From Nostoc sp. NMS7 (GTDB taxonomy: Bacteria > Cyanobacteriota > Cyanobacteriia > Cyanobacteriales > Nostocaceae): 64,000 nucleotides of DNA. The notes under the pieces were generated by a model. It saw only the letters and a program-made list of their open reading frames with translations. It searched no databases and was not told where the DNA came from. Every line of letters starts with the position of its first letter. Position 1 is the first letter of the stretch. This document shows positions 9,210 through 18,109 of this stretch, one piece after another. The translations under genes and the position numbers were made by a program. The DNA is taken from contig NZ_JABXKJ010000164.1 in NCBI RefSeq assembly GCF_017115085.1, positions 1 to 64,000 of the forward strand, given 5' to 3'.

Positions 9210-10259
9210 TCATTTAAGTCTAACAAATCCAGCCTTTTCGATCAGTTCTTGACCTTGAGGTGTCAGCAGCCAATTTGCATAAGCTTCGCCAGCTTGCTGA
9301 TCTGTTTGACCATTTTGTTTAACGATTACAAATAAATTGCGGGTAATTGCATAGTCTCCACTCCTAAATGCTTGACTATTCAACTGATTACGTTTATTAG
9401 GACATTCAGATGGAGGTATAAAGTGTTCTTGGTAGGGAGGCACAAATTGACCGCTTGTGCGCCCTAGTGGTATGGACTTAATCGTACACTGAGGTACAAT
9501 CTCTGGGGCAGAAGCATAGTAAATTCCGCCAGGACTTGCAGCTACTTTTCGTACCGCTTCAGTGGTGGTGTTAATATAACTAACGTTTGCACCAAAATTC
9601 TCTTTATTTAAAACATTTTCGACAAAAAACTCTGCTGTACCCCCAGCTTCTTTGCTGCGAGAGTAGACTGTAATTGGTAAATTTGGGCCACCCACCTGTT
9701 GCCAATTAGTAATCTTGCCTGTGTAGATGTCTTTGAGTTGGGCGACAGTTAAACCAGGGATATTGAGACTCTGGTTAACTGCGATCGCAATACCATCAAT
9801 TGCCACCGGAATTTCTTTTAGACTAAATTCTTTTTGTTTAGCTTCTGCATTTTCTTCAGCTTTAACTGAGCGAGAAGATTGAGAAAAAGCTAGTTGATTA
9901 TCTATCAACATCCGAATCCCAGTTCCCGATCCTGGTTGACCTGACGGAGGTTGAGTGTAGCGTAAAATAAACCGAGGACACAGGCTTTGCAGAACCGAGT
10001 CTGCCTCTTTACGAATGGGTGCCCAGGTTGTGCTACCACCATAGTTGAATGTCCCCTCTGGGAGATTTGCCACGTTACATTTGTTGATAAACTGGTTTAG
10101 GGGATTACTTATGTTGCTTGTGTTGCCAGTCTCTGAAGGTTTAGGAATTCCATTTATTTGCGCCCACCGTTCCATAAAAAACCATAAGCCACCAAAGATG
10201 AAGCCAATGGTGATGACAGCGGCTAAGAAAAGGCTAAGTGTTTCGTTTTTCTGAGACAT
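9210..10259 (-). CDS. PstS-like phosphate-type substrate-binding protein (paralogue)
   Basis: Type II binding protein of 349 aa, a paralogue of 1604-2650 over its full length. Shared segments include NYGGSTTWAPIR, SGTGIRMLIDNQLAFSQSSR, GLTVAQLKDIYTGKITNWQQ and a C-terminal segment ending WLLTPQGQELIEKAGFVRLK. It has one N-terminal membrane anchor starting MSQKNE. Its start lies 26 bp downstream of the stop of the minus-strand kinase gene, so the two probably form one transcription unit reading kinase to binding protein. No Pst transporter subunits are nearby. Confidence 0.82.
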   Translation of the reverse strand: MSQKNETLSLFLAAVITIGFIFGGLWFFMERWAQINGIPKPSETGNTSNISNPLNQFINKCNVANLPEGTFNYGGSTTWAPIRKEADSVLQSLCPRFILRYTQPPSGQPGSGTGIRMLIDNQLAFSQSSRSVKAEENAEAKQKEFSLKEIPVAIDGIAIAVNQSLNIPGLTVAQLKDIYTGKITNWQQVGGPNLPITVYSRSKEAGGTAEFFVENVLNKENFGANVSYINTTTEAVRKVAASPGGIYYASAPEIVPQCTIKSIPLGRTSGQFVPPYQEHFIPPSECPNKRNQLNSQAFRSGDYAITRNLFVIVKQNGQTDQQAGEAYANWLLTPQGQELIEKAGFVRLK

Positions 10260-10285
10260 AGATGGCTGTTAGCACCAGAAGTTTT

Positions 10286-11701
10286 TTAAAGAAAGATAGA
10301 TAATAATTTATAAATAAGTCGAAAGACGGCTGTTAATGAAATAGTTACTAAGCCTGCTGCAACTGCTAAAACAACTACAGCCTGAATGCCAATACCGCCT
10401 TGTAAAAAGGGGATAAAAAAAATAATCGCAAAAGTAATTGCCGGAATAATTAATAAATCGAACTTTTCAATCCACCGCCTGGTTTGGACAAATATCAGTA
10501 TCCCCAAAATTACAGATGCAACAATGAAAGTAGCTATTGGTGATTTTACTAGACTGAAGAGGGCGATCGCGATCAATGCGCCCTCAAATCCACTAAATGC
10601 CGCCCCACCTAATAATTCCAGTGTAGAAAACGCTGGTTGAGTTGATGAACGCTGAGGGACGACGGGATTAGAACTTTTGCCTGGTTGTGGTTGCGGAAGT
10701 GTTACAGAAGGTGTTACAGAAGGCGAATTAAGTTGTGTAGGGGCTTGAGGCTGTGAGTTAAGTGCATCTAAAACCTCCTGGGCTGACTGGAAGCGCTGAT
10801 TAGGAGCCGGTAGCAGCATCTTGTCTAAAATGTCAGCAAGGCGAGGGTTGACAGTCACTTGCGATCGCCATTTCCACTGGTTGCTATAAGCATCAAATAA
10901 TTCAATTGCTTCCTGATTTGTCAACAAAGTAACAAGAGTTACAGCCAATGAGTATAAATCTGTAGATGGGAATACTTGACCCCTAGCCATCTGCTCAGGT
11001 GGTGCAAATCCCATAGAATAAATTCCTGTGGAAGAAGCCGCAGAACCAAGTGCAGCGTTTGTTACTTGTTTAACTGCACCAAAATCTAGTAAAAAAAGTT
11101 TACCATCACGACGACGCATGATGTTAGAAGGTTTGATGTCTCTGTGGATAATGCCTCGATTATGGACAAAGTTTAGCACCTTCAGGATTTCTTGCAGCAC
11201 CTCCAACACTTGCTGCTCAGAAAATTTGCCATTTTGAATTAATTCTTCCTCTAAATTTTGCCCATCAATGTATTCTTGTGCCAAGTAAAAAAATTGGTCT
11301 TGCTGCCCTGCTTGCAAGCTATTAACTATCACTGGAAAGAAGGCAAACAAGTCAGGAATTTGCTCGTGATCGTTACCAAGTTGGGCTAAAACTTCTGCCT
11401 CTCTCTCGAACATCAGCTGTGCTTGTTGCAATTGAGTTGGGCTTAAATTCCCGGCTGGTTGAAACTGCTTAACTACGCATTGACGCATTCCAGGTATTCG
11501 GCGATCGCGTGCCAAAAAGGCTGCTCCAAACCCGCCCCTTCCCAGCAACTTCGTTGTCACGTATCGACCATCTAGCATCAGTGGCATACCGCAGGTGGTA
11601 CAGTACTTCTGCTGCATTGTTCTCAGCGTCGTAGTATCATCTAAATCGACAAAATAGTTTTTTGGGCGTGGGCAATAGGGACGAGTGCAGTAAACTTCCA
11701 T
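10286..11701 (-). CDS. Serine/threonine protein kinase with N-terminal zinc ribbon and C-terminal membrane segments
   Basis: Hanks-type kinase, 471 aa. Residues 5-37 have four cysteines in the pattern CxxxxC...CxxC, a zinc-ribbon-like head common in Nostoc kinases. The kinase domain spans about residues 46-315: glycine loop GRGGFGAAF, lysine in VVK (about 78), catalytic HRDIKPSN (186-193) and DFG (206-208). A Pro/Gln/Ser-rich linker follows, then about four hydrophobic helices (about 372-470), so the kinase domain should sit in the cytoplasm on the membrane. The downstream gene encodes an anchored binding protein, and the pair may work as a sensor unit (inferred). Confidence 0.9.
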   Translation of the reverse strand: MEVYCTRPYCPRPKNYFVDLDDTTTLRTMQQKYCTTCGMPLMLDGRYVTTKLLGRGGFGAAFLARDRRIPGMRQCVVKQFQPAGNLSPTQLQQAQLMFEREAEVLAQLGNDHEQIPDLFAFFPVIVNSLQAGQQDQFFYLAQEYIDGQNLEEELIQNGKFSEQQVLEVLQEILKVLNFVHNRGIIHRDIKPSNIMRRRDGKLFLLDFGAVKQVTNAALGSAASSTGIYSMGFAPPEQMARGQVFPSTDLYSLAVTLVTLLTNQEAIELFDAYSNQWKWRSQVTVNPRLADILDKMLLPAPNQRFQSAQEVLDALNSQPQAPTQLNSPSVTPSVTLPQPQPGKSSNPVVPQRSSTQPAFSTLELLGGAAFSGFEGALIAIALFSLVKSPIATFIVASVILGILIFVQTRRWIEKFDLLIIPAITFAIIFFIPFLQGGIGIQAVVVLAVAAGLVTISLTAVFRLIYKLLSIFL

Positions 11702-11966
11702 TTTCGTGATTATTTAAAATAATTCGTAATTGATAATTCGTAATTAGTTCATTCAGGTTACATAGAAACTAAATTTTTTTATCAGGAACAGGAAACTTTT
11801 TTAGTGATGTCTAACCTCTGGCTTCCCTACAGCACTCTGCATGAACAGCGATGGGTTAATAATTACGAATTACGAATTACGTAGCTTGCTTCTCGCGTTT
11901 GGCGAGTATTACGAATTATTTAGTCATTGGTCGTTTACCAAAAAACAAAAGACAAATGACCTGATT

Positions 11967-12980
11967 TTAGCCTTCGCCGGATGAGATGGGCGTTGCTCCA
12001 TCCAAGGTACTTACCACGATGCTTTTTTGTGCCAATATTAACACATCTTGATTCCATCCAGGGTTAGCAAATTCGGGCAAAATTTCCCGGCTAAAAGCTT
12101 CTGCGGCCTTGGATCTATACCGATTAGGATTAAAAATCAGCCACAGTGTCCGTTTGACGACAACGCCTTCGATGTTGGCACAGTGCAGAACGCCCATTTG
12201 TAACTCTTTAGCGATCGCACTAGTTGAGACAAAGGCAGCCCCCAGACCAGATTGCACAGCATTCTTAATTGCTTCAATGGAATTTAGTTCCATTTCAACC
12301 TTAAAACGTCTGGTATCAATCTCACAGCGTGATAGCACTTGGTCAATTACTTTGCGAATAGTCGATTGGGAATCTAGGGCAATGAATTGTAATTTATATA
12401 GGTCTTCTTTGTGGATTTTTTCCAGTTTCGCAAAGGGATGAAAGACAGGTAAAATCAGCGCTAGTTCGTCTTCAGCGTAAGGAATAACTTCTAAAGATTC
12501 TGATAGTTCACCCGGAATTTCACCGCCGATAATTGCCAGATCAACTTGTCCGTTAGCGACACTCCAAGCAGTGCGTCGAGTAGAGTGGACGTGTAATTGC
12601 ACTGCCACATCGGGATATTTTTGTCGGAACATCCCGATCATTCTGGGCAAAAGATAAGTGCCGGTGGTTTGAGAAGCACCGACAATCAAAGTACCGCCTT
12701 GGAGATTTTGTAAATCCTCGATCGCGCGGCAGGTTTCTTGACACAGACTGAGGATTTTTTCCCCGTAGCTGAGGAGTAAATGCCCTGCTTCAGTTAATTG
12801 GGCGCGTCGTCCTCCCCGATCGAATAAGGGGACATCTAGCTGCCGTTCGAGATTTTGAACTTGCAAACTCACGGCAGGTTGGGAGACGTAAAGACTATCA
12901 GCGGCACGCTTGAAGCTTCCTTCTTGAGCGATCGCTTTCAGAATACGTAATTGATCTAAAGTGAAAGGAAGGTCAGACAT
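11967..12980 (-). CDS. pacR: LysR-type regulator of photosynthetic carbon assimilation (PacR/RbcR-like)
   Basis: LysR-family transcription factor, about 337 aa from ATG 12980; the frame is open upstream, but [14 protein letters not shown] is the usual start. The winged helix (about residues 6-65) has [25 protein letters not shown], and the rest is the LysR effector domain. It resembles the CmpR/NdhR/RbcR group. Gene order (LysR, then divergent nnrU-like, thioredoxin-like, ndhF1) matches the Anabaena PCC 7120 locus whose regulator All3953 was named PacR. The regulated targets are known from Anabaena and are not shown by this sequence. Effectors of this group are Calvin-cycle or photorespiratory metabolites. 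Confidence 0.85.
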   Translation of the reverse strand: MSDLPFTLDQLRILKAIAQEGSFKRAADSLYVSQPAVSLQVQNLERQLDVPLFDRGGRRAQLTEAGHLLLSYGEKILSLCQETCRAIEDLQNLQGGTLIVGASQTTGTYLLPRMIGMFRQKYPDVAVQLHVHSTRRTAWSVANGQVDLAIIGGEIPGELSESLEVIPYAEDELALILPVFHPFAKLEKIHKEDLYKLQFIALDSQSTIRKVIDQVLSRCEIDTRRFKVEMELNSIEAIKNAVQSGLGAAFVSTSAIAKELQMGVLHCANIEGVVVKRTLWLIFNPNRYRSKAAEAFSREILPEFANPGWNQDVLILAQKSIVVSTLDGATPISSGEG

Positions 12981-13193
12981 AAGGCTCAAACCACAAACTT
13001 TAAAAGGAGCGGATGCATACAACAAATCAGCTTGGGCAACAATCAGCCAGTGATGATTTGTTGCATATTAAACTTGAAGGCTTGACTCGAAAAAGACAGT
13101 GGCACAACATCTTGACTAAAGTCTCCTTTGGAATACTCTGTGGTATTGGTTGTACTGAGTTCGATTTTCTTTAAATTATTTCACCCGTGTAAT

Positions 13194-13916
13194 ATGCTGC
13201 TGATTTCTTGGTTGACACCTAGTCATTTTGTCATACTGGCGTTACAAATAGTTTTTGTGATCGCTCACAGTGGAGGCGCTGCTTTACGCCCTTGGGCAGA
13301 AAAATACATCGGACCAAGGCTTTATCGCATTCTGTTTGCATTAGTTAGCCTCCCGTTGGCTGTAATCTTAATTATTTACTTTTTTGGACACCGTTATGAT
13401 GGTTTGCAACTTTGGCAGGTACAAGGAGTGCCAGGAGTGCAAGAATTTGTTTGGGTGCTATCAGCGATCTCGTTTTTGTTTTTATATCCTGCTACCTTCA
13501 ATCTACTAGAAGTTGCTGCTATTCAAAAGCCCCAAGTTCATCTTTACGAAACAGGAATTATTCGGATTACCCGTCATCCCCAGATGGTGGGACAAATAAT
13601 TTGGTGTGTTGCCCATACTCTGTGGCTAGGTACTACCTTTACTATTGTGACTTCCATTGGGTTGGTGTTGCATCACTTGTTTGGGGTTTGGCACGGGGAT
13701 CGGCGTTTAAGCGATCGCTATGGCGAAGCTTTTGAAATTGCCAAACAACGGACTTCAATTATTCCCTTCAAAGCAATTATCGATGGACGTCAATCTCTCA
13801 AATGGCATGAATTTCTTCGCCCTGCCTATTTGGGAGTTGCGATTGTTATCGCTTTATTTTGGTGGTCGCACCCACTCTTGCTGGAAGCAACTAGTAGGAT
13901 AAAATGGGAAATCTAG
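13194..13916 (+). CDS. NnrU/Z-ISO-like membrane protein
   Basis: Integral membrane protein of about 240 aa with about six hydrophobic helices, of the NnrU family, which includes plant 15-cis-zeta-carotene isomerase (Z-ISO). Visible motifs are IAHSGGAALRPWAE near the start, RHPQMVGQIIWC (the conserved His/Arg region) and HHLFGVWHGDRRL. ATG 13194 is chosen over an in-frame ATG at 13128, because the family starts with a hydrophobic helix right after it. It is transcribed divergently from the pacR-like gene. Carotenoid isomerisation or a role in NO metabolism are both possible; the enzyme activity is inferred from the family only. Confidence 0.8.
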   Translation: MLLISWLTPSHFVILALQIVFVIAHSGGAALRPWAEKYIGPRLYRILFALVSLPLAVILIIYFFGHRYDGLQLWQVQGVPGVQEFVWVLSAISFLFLYPATFNLLEVAAIQKPQVHLYETGIIRITRHPQMVGQIIWCVAHTLWLGTTFTIVTSIGLVLHHLFGVWHGDRRLSDRYGEAFEIAKQRTSIIPFKAIIDGRQSLKWHEFLRPAYLGVAIVIALFWWSHPLLLEATSRIKWEI

Positions 13917-14332
13917 GCGATCCCCAATGTCAGCATAAAATCACAAATAAATGAGAATTTCAGCTGATCAATTGTCCCAAAATCAATGTAGGATAAGTTG
14001 AAGGATCTATCAGTGGAGGTGTGTTCAGTCAGCTAAAGATTTTATATTGGTAGTTGTTAGTCAGTTGCTTTGACTTGGGAGTAAGTGGCAGATTCAGTCA
14101 AATTCTCAGATAAAGACGGTAATCAGGAGTTTAACATTCAAAAAAGCCACCGTGAAAGTAGCGCTGGCTTTTTGAGTCAGAGACAGATTAACGCGCTGAA
14201 TTTTTGCCTAATTATTCTGTGTCCTGAGATTTAGTTCCTAAAAGCATCTATCGGCAGTTACTGACTTGGCAATCCTTCACTTTAAAGCTGATAGGTAGTC
14301 TCATATAAAAACCCTATAATCCAAGAGGCGTC
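13917..14332. other. Intergenic region between nnrU-like and thioredoxin-like genes
   Basis: About 415 bp without a coding signal. It contains a strong terminator-like hairpin (see 14141-14173). The last 60 bp should hold the promoter and ribosome-binding site of the thioredoxin-like gene; 'ccaagaggcgtc' just upstream of ATG 14333 gives a GAGG Shine-Dalgarno match. Confidence 0.5.
14141..14173. terminator. Rho-independent terminator, possibly bidirectional
   Basis: AAAAAGCCA and TGGCTTTTT form a perfect 9-bp stem around a 15-nt loop. It has an A-run on one side and a T-run on the other, so it could end transcripts from either strand. It lies 225 bp downstream of the nnrU-like stop. Confidence 0.7.
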
Positions 14333-14719
14333 ATGGTTTTGTCGGTTAGTGAACGGACATTTACACAAGAAGTTTTAGAATCTCCTATTCCTGTTTTAGT
14401 TAATTTTGAAGCACCTTGGTGTGGCTTGTGTCGGATTATCCACCCATTATTGTTGCAATTTCAAGCCCAATGCGGGGAGGAAATTAAATTAGTTACAGTT
14501 AACGCCGATCAAAATTTTAAATTGTCTACTACTTATAGGCTAAAATCACTACCCACTTTACTATTGATTGAAAATGGCACTATTGGCGATCGCTTGGAAA
14601 GCTTTCGCGGCACAGAAGATTTACGTCTAGCTTTAGAAGGCATTAAAGCCAGATACAGCAGTTGCCCCAAAATTTACAAAAGTTCAAAAACAGTGGACTT
14701 AGAGTATCGGTCAGCTTGA
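14333..14719 (+). CDS. Thioredoxin-like protein
   Basis: Thioredoxin-fold protein of 128 aa. The active site reads WCGLCR instead of the canonical WCGPC, so the proline between the cysteines is replaced by leucine, which should raise the redox potential. It keeps the usual strand order (PVLVNFEAPWCGLC, VTVNADQN, LKSLPTLLLIENG with the cis-proline) but has a divergent tail of about 25 residues. It lies between the nnrU-like gene and ndhF1, as in Anabaena. The electron partner is unknown. Similar thioredoxin-like proteins of cyanobacteria have unsettled roles. Confidence 0.85.
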   Translation: MVLSVSERTFTQEVLESPIPVLVNFEAPWCGLCRIIHPLLLQFQAQCGEEIKLVTVNADQNFKLSTTYRLKSLPTLLLIENGTIGDRLESFRGTEDLRLALEGIKARYSSCPKIYKSSKTVDLEYRSA

Positions 14720-14754
14720 TGGGCATTGTGAATGGGGCACTTGTACTGAGCGTT

Positions 14755-14858
14755 GTCGAAGTATGAGGCATAGGGCATAGGGCATAGGGCATTGTGAATG
14801 GGGCATGGGGCATGGAACTAATGACCAATGACAAATGACCAATGACCAATGACCAAAT
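14755..14858. repeat. Heptamer tandem repeats (GGGCATA, ATGACCA)
   Basis: Two short heptamer arrays in series: 'gcatagggcatagggcatagggcatt' then 'accaatgacaaatgaccaatgaccaatgacca'. The second is the TTGGTCA-type STRR unit. They separate the thioredoxin-like gene from ndhF1. Minus-strand ORFs across them are repeat artefacts. Confidence 0.85.
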
Positions 14859-14984
14859 CTAAAGCCATGCTTAACACCCCACCCAATCATCATTGGGTGG
14901 GTTATTTTTATCCTAAAGGGTGTGTGTCACAATTATTAACAGTTCCGACACGTTAGTTAAGAATTCTAAAAGTAGGCGTCAGTG

Positions 14985-17087
14985 ATGGAAGTAATCTATC
15001 AGCATGCCTGGCTGATTCCAGTATTACCTCTTTTTGGGGCAATGCTGGTCGGTCTAGGATTAATCTCGTTCAATCAGGTGACAAACGGCTTACGGCAGCT
15101 TAACGCTGTGGTGATTATCTCCCTGATGGGAGCAGCTATGGGGCTGTCGTTTGCCTTGCTATGGAGTCAAATTCAAGGACACGCGACTTATAACCGCACC
15201 TTGGAGTGGGCAGCAGCAGGTAATTTTCACCTGAACATGGGCTACACTATTGACCACCTGACAGCCCTAATGCTGGTGATTGTTACCACGGTAGCCTTCT
15301 TAGTCATGGTTTACACCGATGGCTACATGGCTCACGATCCCGGTTACGTGCGGTTTTATGCTTATCTGAGTTTGTTTGGTTCTTCAATGTTAGGTCTGGT
15401 ACTCAGCCCCAACCTAGTACAGATTTATATATTCTGGGAACTGGTTGGGATGTGTTCCTACTTGCTGGTCGGCTTTTGGTACGATCGCAAATCAGCAGCC
15501 GATGCCGCTCAAAAAGCCTTTGTCACCAACCGCGTCGGTGACTTTGGTCTATTACTCGGCATTTTGGGGCTGTACTGGGCAACAGGAAGCTTTGAATTTA
15601 ATGTTATGGGCGATCGCCTGTCCCAACTAGTCCAATCAGGTTCTATCAGCAATTTTCTCGCTATCCTGTTTGCGATTTTAGTTTTCTTAGGGCCAGTGGC
15701 GAAATCTGCCCAATTCCCCCTCCACGTCTGGCTACCAGATGCAATGGAAGGCCCCACCCCCATTTCTGCCTTGATTCACGCGGCAACGATGGTGGCAGCA
15801 GGTGTTTTCCTGATTGCGCGGATGTATCCAGTATTTGAACACGTTCCAGCAGCAATGAACGTGATTGCCTTTACTGGGGCGTTTACGGCGTTTTTGGGGG
15901 CAAGCATTGCGATTACTCAAAACGATATTAAGAAAGGCTTGGCTTACTCCACCATTTCCCAACTCGGTTACATGGTGATGGCAATGGGAATCGGTGCTTA
16001 CAGTGCTGGACTATTCCACCTGATGACCCACGCCTATTTTAAGGCGATGCTGTTCTTGGGTTCAGGTTCAGTAATTCACGGCATGGAAGGTGTTGTGGGT
16101 CACGATCCCGCCTTGGCGCAAGATATGCGCTTGATGGGCAGTCTCCGAAAGTATATGCCGATCACGGCAATTACCTTTTTGATTGGTTGCTTGGCAATTT
16201 CTGGGATTCCGCCCTTTGCTGGCTTCTGGTCAAAAGATGAAATTCTGGGCAAAGCTTTTGAAGCTAACCCACTCCTCTGGTTCATTGGCTGGCTAACTGC
16301 CGGGATTACGGCTTTCTATATGTTTAGGATGTATTTCTCGACATTTGAAGGTGAATTCCGGGGGAATAACGAGAAAATCAAGCAAAAACTCAAGAAGGCG
16401 GCAGCGACAATTGTCCTGGAATTAGAATCAAAAGAACCAGCCCCGAATTTTGGGCCTGGGGCGATGAAAAAAGGAGAATTGGCTGCCACTGGTGAACACC
16501 ATGACTCCCACGACTCCCACGGGGATCATAGCGATTCTCCTCACGAGTCGCCGTGGACAATGACTCTACCGTTGGCACTGTTAGCTGTGCCTTCGATTTT
16601 GATTGGTTTGCTAGGAACTCCCTACGCCAATTATTTTGAAGAGTTTATCTTTCCTCCTAGCGAAACTCTGACCGAAGTTATAGAAAAAGCTTCCGAGTTC
16701 AATCCGACGGAATTCTACATCATGGCGGGTGCCTCAGTGGGAATTTCCTTGATTGCAATTACCTTAGCTTCGCTGATGTATTTGCGAGGGAAAATTGACC
16801 CAGCGGCGATCGCTGCTAAAATCAAACCACTTTACGAGTTATCCCTCAATAAATGGTATTTCGATGACATTTACCATCGCGTTTTTGTCCTCGGCTTGCG
16901 TCGTCTAGCTAGACAAGTTATGGAAGTTGACTTCCGTGTTGTCGATGGTGCTGTTAACCTCACAGGCTTTTTTACCCTTGTCAGTGGTGAAGGTCTGAAG
17001 TACCTAGAAAACGGTCGCGCTCAATTCTACGCCTTGATTGTCTTTGGGGCTGTTTTGGGCTTAGTGATTGTCTTTGGTGTCACCTGA
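14985..17087 (+). CDS. ndhF1: NAD(P)H-quinone oxidoreductase subunit 5 (NdhF1)
   Basis: Large antiporter-like membrane subunit of the thylakoid NDH-1 complex, 700 aa with about 16 transmembrane helices. It carries respiratory and cyclic electron flow with proton pumping. Family blocks are clear: GYMAHDPGYVRFYAYLSLF, FVTNRVGDFG, WLPDAMEGPTPISALIHAAT and LAYSTISQLGYM. The length and lack of CO2-uptake-specific features fit NdhF1 (NDH-1L) rather than NdhF3/F4. A His/Asp/Ser-rich hydrophilic insertion lies near residues 498-522. The frame also permits a GTG one codon upstream (14982), but ATG 14985 is preferred. Nearby pacR-like gene: PacR-type proteins regulate carbon and electron-transport genes. 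Confidence 0.97.
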   Translation: MEVIYQHAWLIPVLPLFGAMLVGLGLISFNQVTNGLRQLNAVVIISLMGAAMGLSFALLWSQIQGHATYNRTLEWAAAGNFHLNMGYTIDHLTALMLVIVTTVAFLVMVYTDGYMAHDPGYVRFYAYLSLFGSSMLGLVLSPNLVQIYIFWELVGMCSYLLVGFWYDRKSAADAAQKAFVTNRVGDFGLLLGILGLYWATGSFEFNVMGDRLSQLVQSGSISNFLAILFAILVFLGPVAKSAQFPLHVWLPDAMEGPTPISALIHAATMVAAGVFLIARMYPVFEHVPAAMNVIAFTGAFTAFLGASIAITQNDIKKGLAYSTISQLGYMVMAMGIGAYSAGLFHLMTHAYFKAMLFLGSGSVIHGMEGVVGHDPALAQDMRLMGSLRKYMPITAITFLIGCLAISGIPPFAGFWSKDEILGKAFEANPLLWFIGWLTAGITAFYMFRMYFSTFEGEFRGNNEKIKQKLKKAAATIVLELESKEPAPNFGPGAMKKGELAATGEHHDSHDSHGDHSDSPHESPWTMTLPLALLAVPSILIGLLGTPYANYFEEFIFPPSETLTEVIEKASEFNPTEFYIMAGASVGISLIAITLASLMYLRGKIDPAAIAAKIKPLYELSLNKWYFDDIYHRVFVLGLRRLARQVMEVDFRVVDGAVNLTGFFTLVSGEGLKYLENGRAQFYALIVFGAVLGLVIVFGVT

Positions 17088-17159
17088 TTTCTGTAGTGTC
17101 AACTGCGACAAGCAACTGGCGGTTAGTTAGAAACCGCCCTTTCTACCTGAAGTTGATTT

Positions 17160-17189
17160 AGGAGCCTAATTTAGACTCCTTTTTTTTTG
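17160..17189 (+). terminator. Rho-independent terminator of ndhF1
   Basis: AGGAGCCTAA / TTAGACTCCT form a 10-bp stem with one mismatch and a minimal loop, followed by nine T residues. A second hairpin, GGCGGTT/AACCGCC, precedes it at 17119-17138. It lies about 70 bp after the ndhF1 stop. Confidence 0.85.
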
Positions 17190-17280
17190 GCTGATAGTCA
17201 GCAATTAAAATAATTCATAATTTGCTCTAGGCCATCAACGAAAATCGGCGGGAATCCCATCCCAACAAGAGGGGTGTCCG

Positions 17281-17365
17281 GGATAGCCGCCCGCCTTTCC
17301 ATTGTCATTAGTTATTAGTCATTAGTCATTGGTACTAATGACTAATGACTAATAACTAATGACTT
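17281..17365. repeat. Heptamer repeat (TTAGTCA/TAATGAC) in inverted halves
   Basis: 'gtcattagttattagtcattagtcattggtac' is followed by 'taatgactaatgactaataactaatgac', that is, the TAATGAC heptamer in both orientations, so the region can fold into a long hairpin. The same unit recurs at 45566-45646. Confidence 0.85.
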
Positions 17366-17530
17366 AGATTTCCCCCCGGCTTGAAGCTGGGGGATGAGTT
17401 AAGGTAATATTCTTGCTTTGCCTTGTGTCCCAATTGTAGCAGTAGCTCTTTTTTGAGGAAATTTTTGGCTCGTGCTAACTGACCTGGGTAGTTTTGCCTG
17501 CAATGCTATACTAATTACCCAACGGGATAT
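17366..17530 (-). pseudogene. Probable IS200/IS605-type remnant: TnpB tail and right-end hairpin
   Basis: On the minus strand a short open frame (…ATATIGTQGKARILP, stop at 17402-17404) is followed at once by a hairpin, CCCCCGGCTT-G-AAGCTGGGGG (17376-17396), with a 10-bp stem and one G-T pair. A coding tail followed by a small GC hairpin is the layout of IS200/IS605 right ends, where it also forms the end of the omega-RNA. The upstream body of the transposase is absent. The protein tail alone is too short to prove TnpB, so the call rests on layout. Confidence 0.4.
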
Positions 17531-18109
17531 CTAGAACTATTTTCTGGAAATGCGCTCTAAATCTACAATAATGAAGATAAGGTTCGCCCTCACTGCTTAT
17601 TAACCTGCTGACCTAATTGTTACCGATTCTACATGTGGGAAAATTGGGTTCACCGGCAGTTCCTCCTAGTTAAAAATCAGAGTCTAATGGCGTAAAATTA
17701 CCTTCACTCTAGACAATCAAACACCTGTAGTTTCCACGCCACTTGACGCCAGTCCGCTCAAGTCGGGAGACCCGCCCACGCGGCTGGCTCCTCCACTTAG
17801 CGAGACCCCAAGACCCAACGGGAAAGGCAGTCCCCCAGACGCTCGTTCGCCCTTGGCGTCTCCCTTTGGGAGAAGACTCGCTCTCCGTGGTGCTATCGAC
17901 GGGAACCGCCATCGCGCTTCGCGTCTCCCCTTCTCCCAAAGGGAGAGGCTAACGCCAAGGGAGAGGACGGGGGCTGCCTCACCGCAGTGGCTCCCCTGCA
18001 TAGCGCTTTTGGGTAGTATGGATTCTCTAAAACCCAGCTTCTCAAAAACCCGTCGCGTAATTACCTAGCGGGGCTAAATTTTAATCAGGCGTGCAATCTG
18101 AAGTTTGGT
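17531..18109. repeat. Repeat-rich spacer with GC-rich inverted elements
   Basis: About 580 bp without a supported gene. From 17740 to 18005 the DNA turns GC-rich and contains 'ccctttgggagaag' and 'cttctcccaaaggg' as an inverted pair (17872-17885 and 17930-17943), plus 'cgccaagggagagg' motifs. This is a known type of palindromic repeat seen between Nostoc genes. Several ORFs are open across it on both strands only because the repeat lacks stops. Confidence 0.6.

Noticed and set aside
14643-14893. Minus-strand ORFs rich in Cys/Pro/Met over the heptamer arrays
   Set aside because: Translation of the STRR repeats in several frames; typical repeat artefacts.
17709-18068. Several overlapping ORFs of 69-94 aa on both strands
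   Set aside because: They lie in a GC-rich palindromic repeat whose lack of stops is compositional; sequences are Arg/Ser/Gly-rich without family features.
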